This document shows, in pieces, positions 16,804 to 25,268 of a DNA stretch of 64,000 nt. A program made the translations under genes and the position numbers. Numbering within the stretch: the stretch's first letter is position 1; the number at the start of each line of letters is the position of its first letter. The notes under the pieces are model-generated. The model had not been told where the DNA came from and made no database searches. It was given only the letters and a program-made list of their open reading frames with translations. The stretch covers positions 217,984 through 281,983 of the forward strand of contig NZ_JAUOTN010000006.1 of the NCBI RefSeq assembly GCF_030546575.1, written 5' to 3'. Source of the DNA: Pontibacter coccineus (GTDB taxonomy: Bacteria > Bacteroidota > Bacteroidia > Cytophagales > Hymenobacteraceae).

Positions 16804-17472
16804 TTAGATGCTTGTCGGGTTCGTATTTTGGTTTCCGTGGCTTTGAGCAAAGGTGCCATAGTCAACAGGTATAGACGGTTCTTCCACAGGAGTCAGGATT
16901 TGGAGCTGCTCGCGGGCAATCGGCTTTTGCTCACGGGCCGGATCGTAAAGCATGGCGGTGCAGAGGCAGTTGCTACGGTTCTTCATCACCAGTATCTCGT
17001 AATTGATGCAGCTTTTACAACCATTCCAGAAAGCGTCGTCGTCGGTCAACTCGGAGTAAGTAACCGGACGATAGCCTAGGTCAGAGTTGATCTTCATCAC
17101 GGCCAAACCAGTGGTCAGACCAAAGATTTTGGAGTCCGGGTATTTGGTGCGTGACAGCTCAAAAATTTTGTTTTTGATCAGCTTGGCCAGGCCGCTCTTA
17201 CGGAGATCCGGTGATACAATGAGGCCTGAGTTAGCCACGTACTTGCCATGGCTCCAGGTCTCGATGTAGCAGAAGCCCGCCCAAACGCCATTGACGTCCA
17301 GCGCGATCACGGCCTTGCCTTCCAGCATTTTCTGGGCTATGTACTCGGGCGTGCGCTTGGCTATACCTGTCCCTCTGGCCTTCGCCGAAGACTCCATTTC
17401 ATCGCAGATCTGCTGCGCATAGCTGGTGTGTTGCACAGTGGCAACGGTAATGATAAAAGGAGATGGATTCAT
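16804..17472 (-). CDS. GNAT acyltransferase, candidate N-acylglutamate synthase
   Basis: GNAT-fold enzyme of 222 residues and first gene of the arginine cluster. The acyl-CoA pyrophosphate loop is LIVSPDLRKSGLAKLIKNKI (about residues 85-104). A Cys-rich C-terminal part (GCKSCINYEI, NRSNCLCTAMLYDP) is unusual for GNATs. No argA or argJ is otherwise visible, and a first enzyme is needed to acylate glutamate. The position and the succinyl-type transcarbamylase suggest N-succinyl- or N-acetylglutamate synthase (inference). Preceded by a 300-base leader with a candidate small ORF. Confidence 0.75.
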   Translation of the reverse strand: MNPSPFIITVATVQHTSYAQQICDEMESSAKARGTGIAKRTPEYIAQKMLEGKAVIALDVNGVWAGFCYIETWSHGKYVANSGLIVSPDLRKSGLAKLIKNKIFELSRTKYPDSKIFGLTTGLAVMKINSDLGYRPVTYSELTDDDAFWNGCKSCINYEILVMKNRSNCLCTAMLYDPAREQKPIAREQLQILTPVEEPSIPVDYGTFAQSHGNQNTNPTSI

Positions 17473-17617
17473 TATAGAAATTATATACCGGGGCTATGCC
17501 TGTGCATAACCAGCTGATACAGAATTAGAAATAATTGAAACAACGCTCTGGATTGGATATGCAGCTACGCACACCCTCATCAGGCAACAATCACTCACAT
17601 AAAAATTTGGGAAGAAG

Positions 17618-17636
17618 GACTACTACGTGAGTAGTC
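17618..17636 (-). promoter_or_regulatory. Hairpin in the arginine-operon leader
   Basis: GACTACT-loop-AGTAGTC, 7 bp with a 5-base loop. On the minus strand it follows the stop of the candidate leader ORF and is succeeded by the pyrimidine-rich CCTTCTTCCC, a weak terminator-like tail. It lies 146 bases upstream of the GNAT start. Confidence 0.35.
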
Positions 17637-17651
17637 GGGAAGCATGTCGGC

Positions 17652-17780
17652 CTAGGGCCTGTAACGGACCACGGCATTAATAGCCCTCAAAACTATCCTG
17701 GCAGACAGGATAGAAAAAGACGCACCCTTCAGAGAAAGGTGATTTACCATCGCAGATGATAAAGTCGGCTTTTTTTTCAT
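17652..17780 (-). CDS. Candidate arginine-operon leader peptide, 42 aa
   Basis: A short ORF starting MKKKPTLSSAMV and ending ARIVLRAINAVVRYRP, with four Arg codons (AGG, AGG, CGT, AGG) in its last 15 positions. It precedes the GNAT/arg operon by about 180 bases. A hairpin CTATCCTG-TCTGC-CAGGATAG (17693-17713) lies within it and another (17618-17636) after its stop, an arrangement resembling the trp and his leaders here. The Arg codons are not consecutive and no strong terminator follows, so this is much weaker than those cases. No clean TAnnTTTG promoter was found; TAAAATTTG at 17804-17796 is one base too long. Confidence 0.3.
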   Translation of the reverse strand: MKKKPTLSSAMVNHLSLKGASFSILSARIVLRAINAVVRYRP

Positions 17781-18025
17781 TTCAATTGGTTGGTTCAAAT
17801 TTTATAAAAACAGGTCTTTGCCTGTTCCACAAAGCAAAGATTTGCAATTAATATCGGCATCTACAACAATTGGTTGTAAATTATACTAATAATTACACCT
17901 TACTACAAAATGTTACAACATATAGTTTAAAATCTCTTCGATTCTTAAAAATTAGCATCCAAAAGCCGGGCTGTAAACGAAGCGACTGATCAAAATTTTA
18001 GCGGCTTTGCGTATCTTGCAGCGCA

Positions 18026-18304
18026 ATGAAGAATTTATCCCTTAGCGTCATCATCGGCCTCATCTTTTCCGCCATCGGCACCGCCTCCCTGTTCCTGACC
18101 CGCGACCCGCTTATGGCGGCCATTTGGATGAGCTTCGGAAATGGCCTTATCCTATCCAACCTGCGTTTCAGCAAGCCCGATGCAGGCGGCAATCTGGTAG
18201 CTGCTCCTGTACCTAAAATAAGGTTCTATGTCGGCATAAGCCTGATCGTGATGGCGGTGGTGCTCTTGGGCGTACAGGTATTCACGGATATACAGCAGGC
18301 CTAG
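18026..18304 (+). CDS. Small integral membrane protein, 92 aa
   Basis: Two or three hydrophobic segments: about residues 4-24 (LSLSVIIGLIFSAIGTASLF), a weaker one at 28-44, and 68-86 (FYVGISLIVMAVVLLGVQVF). Family not recognised. It is divergent from the arginine operon, and its stop overlaps the stop of the convergent protease gene by four bases. The 550-base region between it and the GNAT gene is taken up by the arg leader. Confidence 0.65.
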   Translation: MKNLSLSVIIGLIFSAIGTASLFLTRDPLMAAIWMSFGNGLILSNLRFSKPDAGGNLVAAPVPKIRFYVGISLIVMAVVLLGVQVFTDIQQA

Positions 18305-19548
18305 ATCCTGCTCTGCAAAACCATTTCTACGTTTACCAGTTTCGAGTCGCGCTTCAGCTTCAACCGTACCTTGCGGCCCGGCTTGCTCTCGAAGAGTTCC
18401 AGCAATTCGTCCAGGGCCAGTTCTGTACAATCGCGGCCATTGATGTTGATGAGCTGATCGCCGGGCAACAGGCCGCTGGCTTTGGCAGGTGAGTCGTCTA
18501 TCACATGCGACACAATGTAGAAGTTGGCTCCGGGCAGCGGCGTGCTAATCTCAAAACCCGTCATGTTATAGTAAAACGGATCGCTGTACTTGCTGTTGGG
18601 CATCAGTATCATGCGCTCATGGGGATAGTCAAAGATCACGGTAAAGCGTTTCAGAATATCGGAGCCTATGTTACCGTTGCGGTTGGCCAGGTTGAGTGCC
18701 GCCTTGATCGACTCCTCGTCCGGATAAGAAGCCGGCAGATTCAACAGTTCGTATTTGCCCAGCGAAAAGCTATTGATGCGCCCTATCTTGCCCCTGATGT
18801 CTCCATTCAACCCCCGTCCCAGGTAGGCTTCCATCACAACAGGCGGCAACTGCAAACGCTCGTCCGTCGGCAGGTAGAGCGAAATGGAGTGGCTCGCTCC
18901 CGTATCGATCACAAGCTTCACTTTAATGGAATCTCCGTTGAATTGCCGAACATCCCCCTCTACATAGGCCTTGGTGTTCTCGATGTGTAGCGGGTATACC
19001 TCCCCTTTTTTCGGAACCTTGAGCTTCATGTCCGGCCGGTAGAGCGTGAGGGTTTTGTTGCTGTAATTGATCTTGACAATGAAATTGCGGAAGATGTCGT
19101 AGCCGATGATGCCGTGAATGGGCATACCCATGCGCATCGACAGATTGAAGACATCCTCCATCAGCACGTATACCTGGTGGTTTACCCCCACTATACCTGG
19201 CATGCGCATGTAGTTTCCTTTGGAGTAGATCGCCTCGAGTTCGTGCCCTGTGCCCAGGCCCTGTAAAGAAATGCGACCGGCTTCGTTCAAACTAAGCGAG
19301 TCAGAAAAATTCAGGCGGGTGATCAGGGTGTTTTTCACACCCGAGTCTAGTATGAAGTTGAGGGGTTGCGAGTCGTTGATCTGCACCGGAATGATGATCA
19401 GGTTATGGACCAGCTTGAAGGGGAACGTGATGCTTTTGCGTTTGGTGGTAAAGAAGACCGTATCGCCGGCAAAAGCCTGCCCCGCCGCTTCGGAAAATGA
19501 CAGACAGAAGCAAAGACAAAGCAGAATAAAGGGCGATAACCTTGCCAT
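18301..19548 (-). CDS. Exported retropepsin-like aspartyl protease with PDZ domain
   Basis: About 415 residues with a signal peptide (MARLSPFILLCLCFCLSF...). Two aspartyl-protease half motifs are seen: NFILDSGVKNTLI (about residues 65-77) and KLVIDTGASHSISL (about 212-225); the first has Ser where Thr is usual in DTG. A C-terminal PDZ domain holds HVIDDSPAKASGLLPGDQL and INGRDC. Bacteroidota aspartyl-protease/PDZ proteins of this form are periplasmic or surface-facing and uncharacterised. The ATG at 19548 gives a better signal peptide than the one at 19569. Confidence 0.83.
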   Translation of the reverse strand: MARLSPFILLCLCFCLSFSEAAGQAFAGDTVFFTTKRKSITFPFKLVHNLIIIPVQINDSQPLNFILDSGVKNTLITRLNFSDSLSLNEAGRISLQGLGTGHELEAIYSKGNYMRMPGIVGVNHQVYVLMEDVFNLSMRMGMPIHGIIGYDIFRNFIVKINYSNKTLTLYRPDMKLKVPKKGEVYPLHIENTKAYVEGDVRQFNGDSIKVKLVIDTGASHSISLYLPTDERLQLPPVVMEAYLGRGLNGDIRGKIGRINSFSLGKYELLNLPASYPDEESIKAALNLANRNGNIGSDILKRFTVIFDYPHERMILMPNSKYSDPFYYNMTGFEISTPLPGANFYIVSHVIDDSPAKASGLLPGDQLININGRDCTELALDELLELFESKPGRKVRLKLKRDSKLVNVEMVLQSRI

Positions 19549-19698
19549 GGAAAAACCTACATAAGACACAGATAATCAGTCTTATTAGTATACGTATGTT
19601 TTCGGACAAGATGGTATGGATACTGAATTATATTGTTTGAGTACAATAAGAAGAAACCTGACAGTATGGCAAGTAAACTACTGTCCAACAGCTGCCAC

Positions 19699-19747
19699 CC
19701 GGACGATACAAGCCCATTGCCGTACCGGCCGGGCTTGTATCGTCCGG
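19699..19747. repeat. Perfect 17-bp palindrome between genes
   Basis: CCGGACGATACAAGCCC at 19699-19715 pairs perfectly with 19731-19747 around a 15-base spacer. It lies 83 bases beyond the stop of the DUF5686 gene and could be its terminator, but there is no T-run on either strand. Confidence 0.75.
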
Positions 19748-19829
19748 AGCAATTCAATGCATCCCCTGCTATCCTCAGTTGCTAGGACAAGCATTGCTTA
19801 AAATAACGGTTTGGTTTGCCACTAAAATG

Positions 19830-22451
19830 CTATCTCTGATTAAACTTCAAAAGCGTCGCTATACCTACCCGAAAGCCCATCTCCTGGAAACTGCGATCGT
19901 GGAAAGAAGCGGCCGTTTCGATGCGGAATACCCGGAACACGTTGTCGAGGGAATAGCCAACTTCGTAATAATGCGGTGAGTGCTCGGTTTTGAGGTAGTT
20001 GAGGAAAACGTTCTCCTTTATACCTGTAAAGCGTACCTCCGGAATCTGGGTGAGCAGGAACTTGCGAAACTGGTAGTGCGTGTGTGCTGAAAAGTAGCTG
20101 CCGTTAGTGCTGTACTGGTAATAGTCGAGCAGTCGGAAGGAGCCGGCCGGTTTCAGGCTGCTCAGGATGGTGCGGTTGCCGTCGAAGTGGTTGTAATCCA
20201 TGAAATACATGCTTTTGCTGTTCAGGAACGTGCCGCCGCGCAGCTCAAACTCCAGCTTGCCCCGCACCCCAAAGGCCAGCGCATGGTTGATGCCCAACTG
20301 CACCTGATCGAAGTTCACATCGCTCCCCAGTACACCCGACACACCTTTGCGGTACATCAGCAACAGTTCCGGCGACCGCTCCATGATCGGAATTTTGCGG
20401 CCGTTGTACATCCTGTAGCGTTGCACCGGGCGGTAACTCACATTGGCCTGCAGCACCAGTGCCTCATGCTTTGGAAACTCGGTGCTCTCCAGCTCCACGT
20501 TTTCGGGCGTGCTGCTGGTAAAGGTTCTGTCTTCATCGGAGTAGAAGAAACTGCGGTCGGTGTTGTTGTAGAGTTGGTTGCGCTGCGACCACTCCAGGTT
20601 GCCGCTCAGCTTCAGCCATACCGATGGCTTATATTCAAAACCGGTCTCGACAAAGCTCTTTTCATAGATCTTCATGTAATTGCGGCGGAACAACAGTGTG
20701 CTGAGCGTGTTGATATGCGGGTGGATCGGGTTGTCGCTGTTGAACTGCTCCACAAACTTGCCGCCATCCAGGTATAGCAGGTGCGATTTGCCCTTGCTCC
20801 TGACCGTGTGCGTCATGCGGGCCTTGGCATAGAAAGTCTCACTCTCGAAGCCATACCGGAAAGTGGGTGCTACTTCAAAACTGCGGCGCAAACTGTCGTA
20901 TTGGTGGCGCAGCTTGCCGCTCAGGTTCACGTTCCAGCCCTCTACCGTGTTGTAGTACACGTTCGTGAATGTGGGGTCAATGGTCACGCGGGTAAGTGGC
21001 GAAAGTCTGTAACCCGCGCCCATCACCAGGTCCTGCGGCTTGAACTTTCTCTTTTTGATGACCTTGGTAGAGTCTTTGCCCGTCAGTTCAGCCGACTTGA
21101 TTTGTGCCAGAGAGTCGTCGCGCTGGTAGCCCTTGAGCTCTTTGTCACTCAGCGGCACGGGGCGCACCGAATCCCAATAGGCGGAGTCACGTTTAGTGGC
21201 CAGTTTGTCTACTGTATAGGTGCGCTCCGACACCACATCCGGGTCTTTGCGTTCCTTCAGCGCTTCCTTCTCCTGCTCTAGGATCAGCTGGCGGAATTGC
21301 TTGCGCGTCAGCTTGTCCTGGTTGGCCAGCGCCTCCAGGTTCGGGTTTTTGTTGCTCGACTTGATGGCGGCAATCGCCTCCGGCACTTCTTCTACTTTCT
21401 CATCAATGATCTCTTTGGGAGCTACCAGTTTCTTGTTGAGCACCACCTGGTAATCTGAGCTGGAAGCCAGGTAACGGAACTCGCCGCCAAAGCCCATCAC
21501 CTTGCCCGAGAAATGAAACTGGTGTGTGGTCGGCATCCAGACGGTCGGTGCCACTTCGGCATAATTCTGCTTCACCCGGATTGGGAAACCCATCATGCTG
21601 GTTTTAAGGTCGAGGCTGTGAATGGCCCAATAGCCCTCGATGATGTAAATGTAGCCTTCAAACACATTGTCGCCACGAGAGCGCGGCGTTACCTTGATCT
21701 TGTTCACGTCGACGTTTCCTTCCTGGAAACTGCCCTCGTACTGGAACTTGTAATAGGCAAAGGCAGACCGCGACAGCGGCGATACCATTTCCACCACCTT
21801 ATCGTTGTAGAAGCTCGCGCTCACAAAAGACATTGGCGAGATCGTGCCTTTGTTGTCACCGGAAGTGCGGATGGAGATCACTTTTTCCTCAAACTTGTTG
21901 GGCTGCGCAAACTTGATCTCACTTACCGATTCCACGGTATAGGCTTCGTTCAGCTTCACGCCTTCCTCCTTGAGCTTGTTCTTCAGGAAAAAAGGTGCGT
22001 TGGTCAGTTCGCCGGTGCCTTTCACGTATACCTTCATCTGGTAGCTGTCGTACTGCAGCAGGTGGTATTTCTTTTTGGCGATGGCCTTGCGCATGATGGT
22101 ATAGGCCGGGTCCTCCCCTTTTCCTTTCACCTGCACTTCTTTGAGGGCAAAAGACTGCTCTCCCAATTTGAAATCGCGCTGCACCCAGCTATCCGTAATC
22201 TCGACCTGCACCTGCTGCGCTTCATAGCCGATGTATTTCACCACCACCGTATGCTTTCCGGCCGGGAGCTTTATTTCAAAATCACCGTTGGCGTTGCTCG
22301 ACGAACCGTTGTTGAGGTTGGTGATGTAAACCGAGGCAAATGGCAGCGCTTCGCCTTTCTGGTTTTTGATGCTGCCGCGTATACCTTGGGCAGAAAGTGA
22401 AAGCTGTAGCAGAACCAGCAAAAGGGTAAGCAGGGAGGAAAATAAACGCAT
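19830..22451 (-). CDS. DUF5686 family outer-membrane protein with carboxypeptidase-like regulatory domain
   Basis: A large exported protein of about 873 residues. It has a signal peptide (MRLFSSLLTLLLVLLQLSLS), then a CarboxypepD_reg-like beta-sandwich at about 22-110 (IRGSIKNQKGEALPFASVYI, KHTVVVKYIGYEAQQVQVEI) of the kind found at the N terminus of SusC proteins. DUF5686 follows to the end, in alternating aromatic/charged strands that suggest an outer-membrane beta-barrel (inference). A charged linker (about 360-470) separates the parts. Not a SusC: no plug/TonB-box motif and no SusD partner. I start at the ATG at 22451 and not the upstream TTG. Confidence 0.82.
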   Translation of the reverse strand: MRLFSSLLTLLLVLLQLSLSAQGIRGSIKNQKGEALPFASVYITNLNNGSSSNANGDFEIKLPAGKHTVVVKYIGYEAQQVQVEITDSWVQRDFKLGEQSFALKEVQVKGKGEDPAYTIMRKAIAKKKYHLLQYDSYQMKVYVKGTGELTNAPFFLKNKLKEEGVKLNEAYTVESVSEIKFAQPNKFEEKVISIRTSGDNKGTISPMSFVSASFYNDKVVEMVSPLSRSAFAYYKFQYEGSFQEGNVDVNKIKVTPRSRGDNVFEGYIYIIEGYWAIHSLDLKTSMMGFPIRVKQNYAEVAPTVWMPTTHQFHFSGKVMGFGGEFRYLASSSDYQVVLNKKLVAPKEIIDEKVEEVPEAIAAIKSSNKNPNLEALANQDKLTRKQFRQLILEQEKEALKERKDPDVVSERTYTVDKLATKRDSAYWDSVRPVPLSDKELKGYQRDDSLAQIKSAELTGKDSTKVIKKRKFKPQDLVMGAGYRLSPLTRVTIDPTFTNVYYNTVEGWNVNLSGKLRHQYDSLRRSFEVAPTFRYGFESETFYAKARMTHTVRSKGKSHLLYLDGGKFVEQFNSDNPIHPHINTLSTLLFRRNYMKIYEKSFVETGFEYKPSVWLKLSGNLEWSQRNQLYNNTDRSFFYSDEDRTFTSSTPENVELESTEFPKHEALVLQANVSYRPVQRYRMYNGRKIPIMERSPELLLMYRKGVSGVLGSDVNFDQVQLGINHALAFGVRGKLEFELRGGTFLNSKSMYFMDYNHFDGNRTILSSLKPAGSFRLLDYYQYSTNGSYFSAHTHYQFRKFLLTQIPEVRFTGIKENVFLNYLKTEHSPHYYEVGYSLDNVFRVFRIETAASFHDRSFQEMGFRVGIATLLKFNQR

Positions 22452-22710
22452 AAGTAAGACCGGCAAATTAGTAGATTTGAACTTGGGGTAACAGACAGAA
22501 AATTAGCATGTTGAGCGTATACCTGGGTCGGTTCGATCACAAGCAGGGAGGTGTGCCAGGCACAGGATGGAAGCTAAGTCAGTTTTCATAAAATGGGTTT
22601 AGATAAAAGCGGCAAGCAATAGTATAATGCCTGCAATATATAGTTAAGATGCAATTTATCCTCAACCGGTTGCATGTATTATGAAAAAAATCGAAGGACG
22701 CCTAAATAAA

Positions 22711-22755
22711 AACAGCTGCTATACCTGAGGCTTCTCTCCAGGTATAGCAGCTGTT
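22711..22755 (-). terminator. Terminator of the acetolactate decarboxylase gene, built from two copies of the AGGTATA word
   Basis: Arms AACAGCTGCTATACCTG (22711-22727) and its exact complement at 22739-22755 give a 17-bp perfect stem, 11-base loop and, on the minus strand, a TTTTTATTT tail. It starts 26 bases after the stop at 22781. The rest of the 22452-22780 gap holds nothing I recognise. Confidence 0.85.
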
Positions 22756-22780
22756 ATGGACTGCTCAGCAAAACAAGAAG

Positions 22781-23515
22781 CTATTGTGCCGGCAGGTATA
22801 GCGTCAGGGTGCCCGGTTGAAAGGTTGCCTCATCCAGGTGTCCCATTTTAGAGCGGTCCCGCGTGATCAGGTGCAGGTGCATGAAGGTGTCGTGGTGCGT
22901 GAATACGGCTTTGTGCTCGGTGGAGAAGAAACCTAAAATATCAACCGCCTCGTCACGCAGCGCATAGTTCACCTGTCCCCGATGGGCTTCGTCAGGCGAA
23001 CTGACCTTCGAGCCAGCCGGCAGATTGACAATGTGGATGGTAGCCTGCGCTACTTTCCCGCTCACTTTAAAAGGGAATGGCCGTTTGCTGTTTTGCGTCA
23101 CGCTGTCCAGGTATAGCTCCAGTTGCGGAAGGCTACGGATTGAGTCGGGTAGCGCCTGGGCTGTCCAGTTGGATACGCGGGCGTAAACGAAGAAAGGGGC
23201 TTTGGAGGCAAAGGTCTCCTCAACCCGCATGGTAGAGTCATTAATCACCACCGATTTGTGGGAATTGCCATCCAGGATCAGGAGTTCGCCCGCCAGGTAC
23301 TCCACAGGTCCCAAACCATACAGCTGCTCTTTGCCTGCAATCGTATCCAGATCGATCGTTCCGGCCAGCTCGCCCTTCCACATTACGTTGCGCATGGCAC
23401 CGACTACCTGCACTTCGCTTTCTGCAGCACTGGCAGTCTGTGTTTCTTCTGTCGTACAGCTGCTCAGCATGGCAGCAGAAAGTAGCGGGAAAGCGGCACG
23501 CAATATTAGCTTCAT
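22781..23515 (-). CDS. budA: Exported lipoprotein of the alpha-acetolactate decarboxylase family
   Basis: Acetolactate decarboxylase makes acetoin from acetolactate. Family features: YGLGPVEYLAGELLILDG (about residues 66-83) and the zinc-binding TFMHLHLITRDRSKMGHLDE near the C terminus, with H-x-H and a third His 10 residues later. The protein starts with a lipoprotein signal (LLSAAMLSSC), placing the mature enzyme outside the cytoplasm, whereas BudA/AlsD of fermenters is usually cytoplasmic. No alsS/budB is nearby. The substrate is therefore not certain; the fold assignment is firm. Confidence 0.85.
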   Translation of the reverse strand: MKLILRAAFPLLSAAMLSSCTTEETQTASAAESEVQVVGAMRNVMWKGELAGTIDLDTIAGKEQLYGLGPVEYLAGELLILDGNSHKSVVINDSTMRVEETFASKAPFFVYARVSNWTAQALPDSIRSLPQLELYLDSVTQNSKRPFPFKVSGKVAQATIHIVNLPAGSKVSSPDEAHRGQVNYALRDEAVDILGFFSTEHKAVFTHHDTFMHLHLITRDRSKMGHLDEATFQPGTLTLYLPAQ

Positions 23516-23551
23516 GTGGGATCTTAAGTTTAATGGATTCAGGATTGAGCT

Positions 23552-24619
23552 TTAGTCTATTGTCTTCGCCTCAGCCTCTACTTTTTTGAGGTAGGCGATG
23601 GCTTCGTCAGAGAAAACAAAAGGCTTCGACTTGTCTTTTTTGGCGGCTTTGTTGTAGAGGTGGATGATCTGAAACGGGTTGTCCAGGTTCGACACCAGCT
23701 TCTTTTTCAGCCCGTTACGCTCAATCACATCGGTCATGTAAAAGCCGGGCACGTGCCCACTCATCCCGATCACCTGGTTTCTGATCTCTTTGCTCGTATA
23801 CTGCTTTTCGCCGGAGGCTATTTCCTTGATAGCGGCCTCTACTCTCGGGAGGTTCTGTTTGCCCAGGTCCAGCAGGTAGGTCCCCCACTGCATGTCGCCC
23901 GGCATGTTGGGCGCGACCGCATATTTCTTGTCGATCAGATCCGGAACGCCCTCGTTCATCAACATTTGCAGCATCAGCAAAAGGCTCTTGTCTTTTTCAG
24001 CCACTTCGTATTGTTTCTGTTTGTTAAGCAAATGGTGCAGCTCGTGTCCACCCACAGCGCCGGGTTTCACCTGGTTGAACTTAAGCTCGGACCACAGGTT
24101 CAGCACCATGTTTCCTTTATGAGCAACCGCGTCGTTACTCAGTGCGATCAAATATACACCTGCTTCAGGACTTTTACCCTGCATGCGCTTGGGCAGCATG
24201 CTGTAACAGGTTTGGTACATGGTATTCACATAACCTTCTTTATCGGCTTTTAATTGCGCCAGGTATTGCCGAAGCTCCGCTTCATGGGCCTTGTACACGT
24301 GAATGCTGTAGGTCAGGTAATTGGCCTGGATGTCTTTTAGCCGAACCTGCAGAAGGCTGTCATGCTCAGGCAGGTAGACCACTTCCATTGTTTTGCGAAA
24401 GTTCTTCAGGTAAGACTCTCCGTAACCCTGGTTCTGGATATACTGTTGGTTTCCTTCCATGGACAGAAACTGCTCCCAGGTAGCGTCGTGCAGCCGCTTG
24501 CCCGATTTCAGGGTATCCACCAGCTCAAAGTAGCGTTCGGCTGCAGACACATCCACGACCTGCGCCTGTGCCGTGAAGCCGGAAACAGCTAAAAGCAAAA
24601 GGGTAAAAAGTTTTTTCAT
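23552..24619 (-). CDS. DUF5700-type exported putative zinc metallopeptidase
   Basis: A 355-residue protein with signal peptide MKKLFTLLLLAVSGFTAQAQ. The zinc-protease motif HELHH (H192-E193-L-H-H196) lies in GAVGGHELHHLLNKQ; a downstream glutamate ligand may be in MNEGVPDLID (about residue 223). This pattern fits the DUF5700 family. The ATG at 24619 begins the signal peptide; the longer frame to 24679 is rejected. The next gene downstream, the decarboxylase, starts 36 bases after this stop, so the two may be co-transcribed. Confidence 0.8.
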   Translation of the reverse strand: MKKLFTLLLLAVSGFTAQAQVVDVSAAERYFELVDTLKSGKRLHDATWEQFLSMEGNQQYIQNQGYGESYLKNFRKTMEVVYLPEHDSLLQVRLKDIQANYLTYSIHVYKAHEAELRQYLAQLKADKEGYVNTMYQTCYSMLPKRMQGKSPEAGVYLIALSNDAVAHKGNMVLNLWSELKFNQVKPGAVGGHELHHLLNKQKQYEVAEKDKSLLLMLQMLMNEGVPDLIDKKYAVAPNMPGDMQWGTYLLDLGKQNLPRVEAAIKEIASGEKQYTSKEIRNQVIGMSGHVPGFYMTDVIERNGLKKKLVSNLDNPFQIIHLYNKAAKKDKSKPFVFSDEAIAYLKKVEAEAKTID

Positions 24620-24704
24620 GTAGGTATAAGTTTGTTTGATTGATCCATTTAAACTGCCACTGGCTAGGCCTGAATTCAAGGTATAGCCAATAGCCTGTAG
24701 AAAC

Positions 24705-25268
24705 TCAGACCCTCAGGACTCCACGGAAAGCCCTAGCGGCATAATAGGATTGCGCCCCGTTGTGGTATACAAACACATGATCGTAGCGGCGATCGCAAAA
24801 CAAGGCGCCTCCCAGCTTTCTGATGTCGGCTGGCGTTTTGATCCAGCTCGAGGTTTTCTGGTCGAACTGACCGAGTTTTTGCAGTTCCCGGTACTCATCC
24901 TCCGACAAAAGCTCAATACCCATAGCAGCGGCCATATCGAGGGCACTATTTGCGGGCCTGTGCTCTTTTCTGGATTCAAGTCCTTCGCGATCGTAGCAAA
25001 CGCTCCGCCGACCCTTGGGGCTTTCGGCTGCGCAATCAAAGAAAAGGAATTCACCTGTTTCCGGGTCCTGCCCGACCACATCCGGTTCTCCTTCCGTGCG
25101 CTCCATCTCGAGCAGCGACCACAGTTTGGCAGGGCTCGCTTCCAGTCGGGCTTGCACATCGGGCCAGGCTATACCTGCGTGGCGGTGCATGTTTTTCTCG
25201 AAGCGGGATTTCAGCGTTTGGAAGAACTCATTTGCTTGAGCCGGAGAAAGTTCGTTTGTATTTCCCAT
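24705..25268 (-). CDS. DUF4256 family protein
   Basis: Soluble 187-residue protein. Recognisable DUF4256 blocks are FFQTLKSRFEKNMHRHAGI at the N terminus, GEPDVVGQDPETGEFLFFDC in the middle and SSWIKTPADIRKLGGALF and YDHVFVYHNGAQSYYAARAF at the C terminus. Function unknown for the family. Its start lies within the 3' end of the upstream ORF (58-base overlap), which is unusually long. About 85 bases separate its stop from the DUF5700 gene. Confidence 0.85.
   Translation of the reverse strand: MGNTNELSPAQANEFFQTLKSRFEKNMHRHAGIAWPDVQARLEASPAKLWSLLEMERTEGEPDVVGQDPETGEFLFFDCAAESPKGRRSVCYDREGLESRKEHRPANSALDMAAAMGIELLSEDEYRELQKLGQFDQKTSSWIKTPADIRKLGGALFCDRRYDHVFVYHNGAQSYYAARAFRGVLRV

Noticed and set aside
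17473..18025. Known metabolite riboswitch in the arginine leader
   Set aside because: The conserved cores of the TPP, SAM, cobalamin and glycine classes could not be matched; left as an unassigned leader.
21513..22400. 295-residue plus-strand ORF opposite the DUF5686 gene
   Set aside because: His/Val-rich antisense shadow of a well-supported coding sequence; no family motifs and no promoter.
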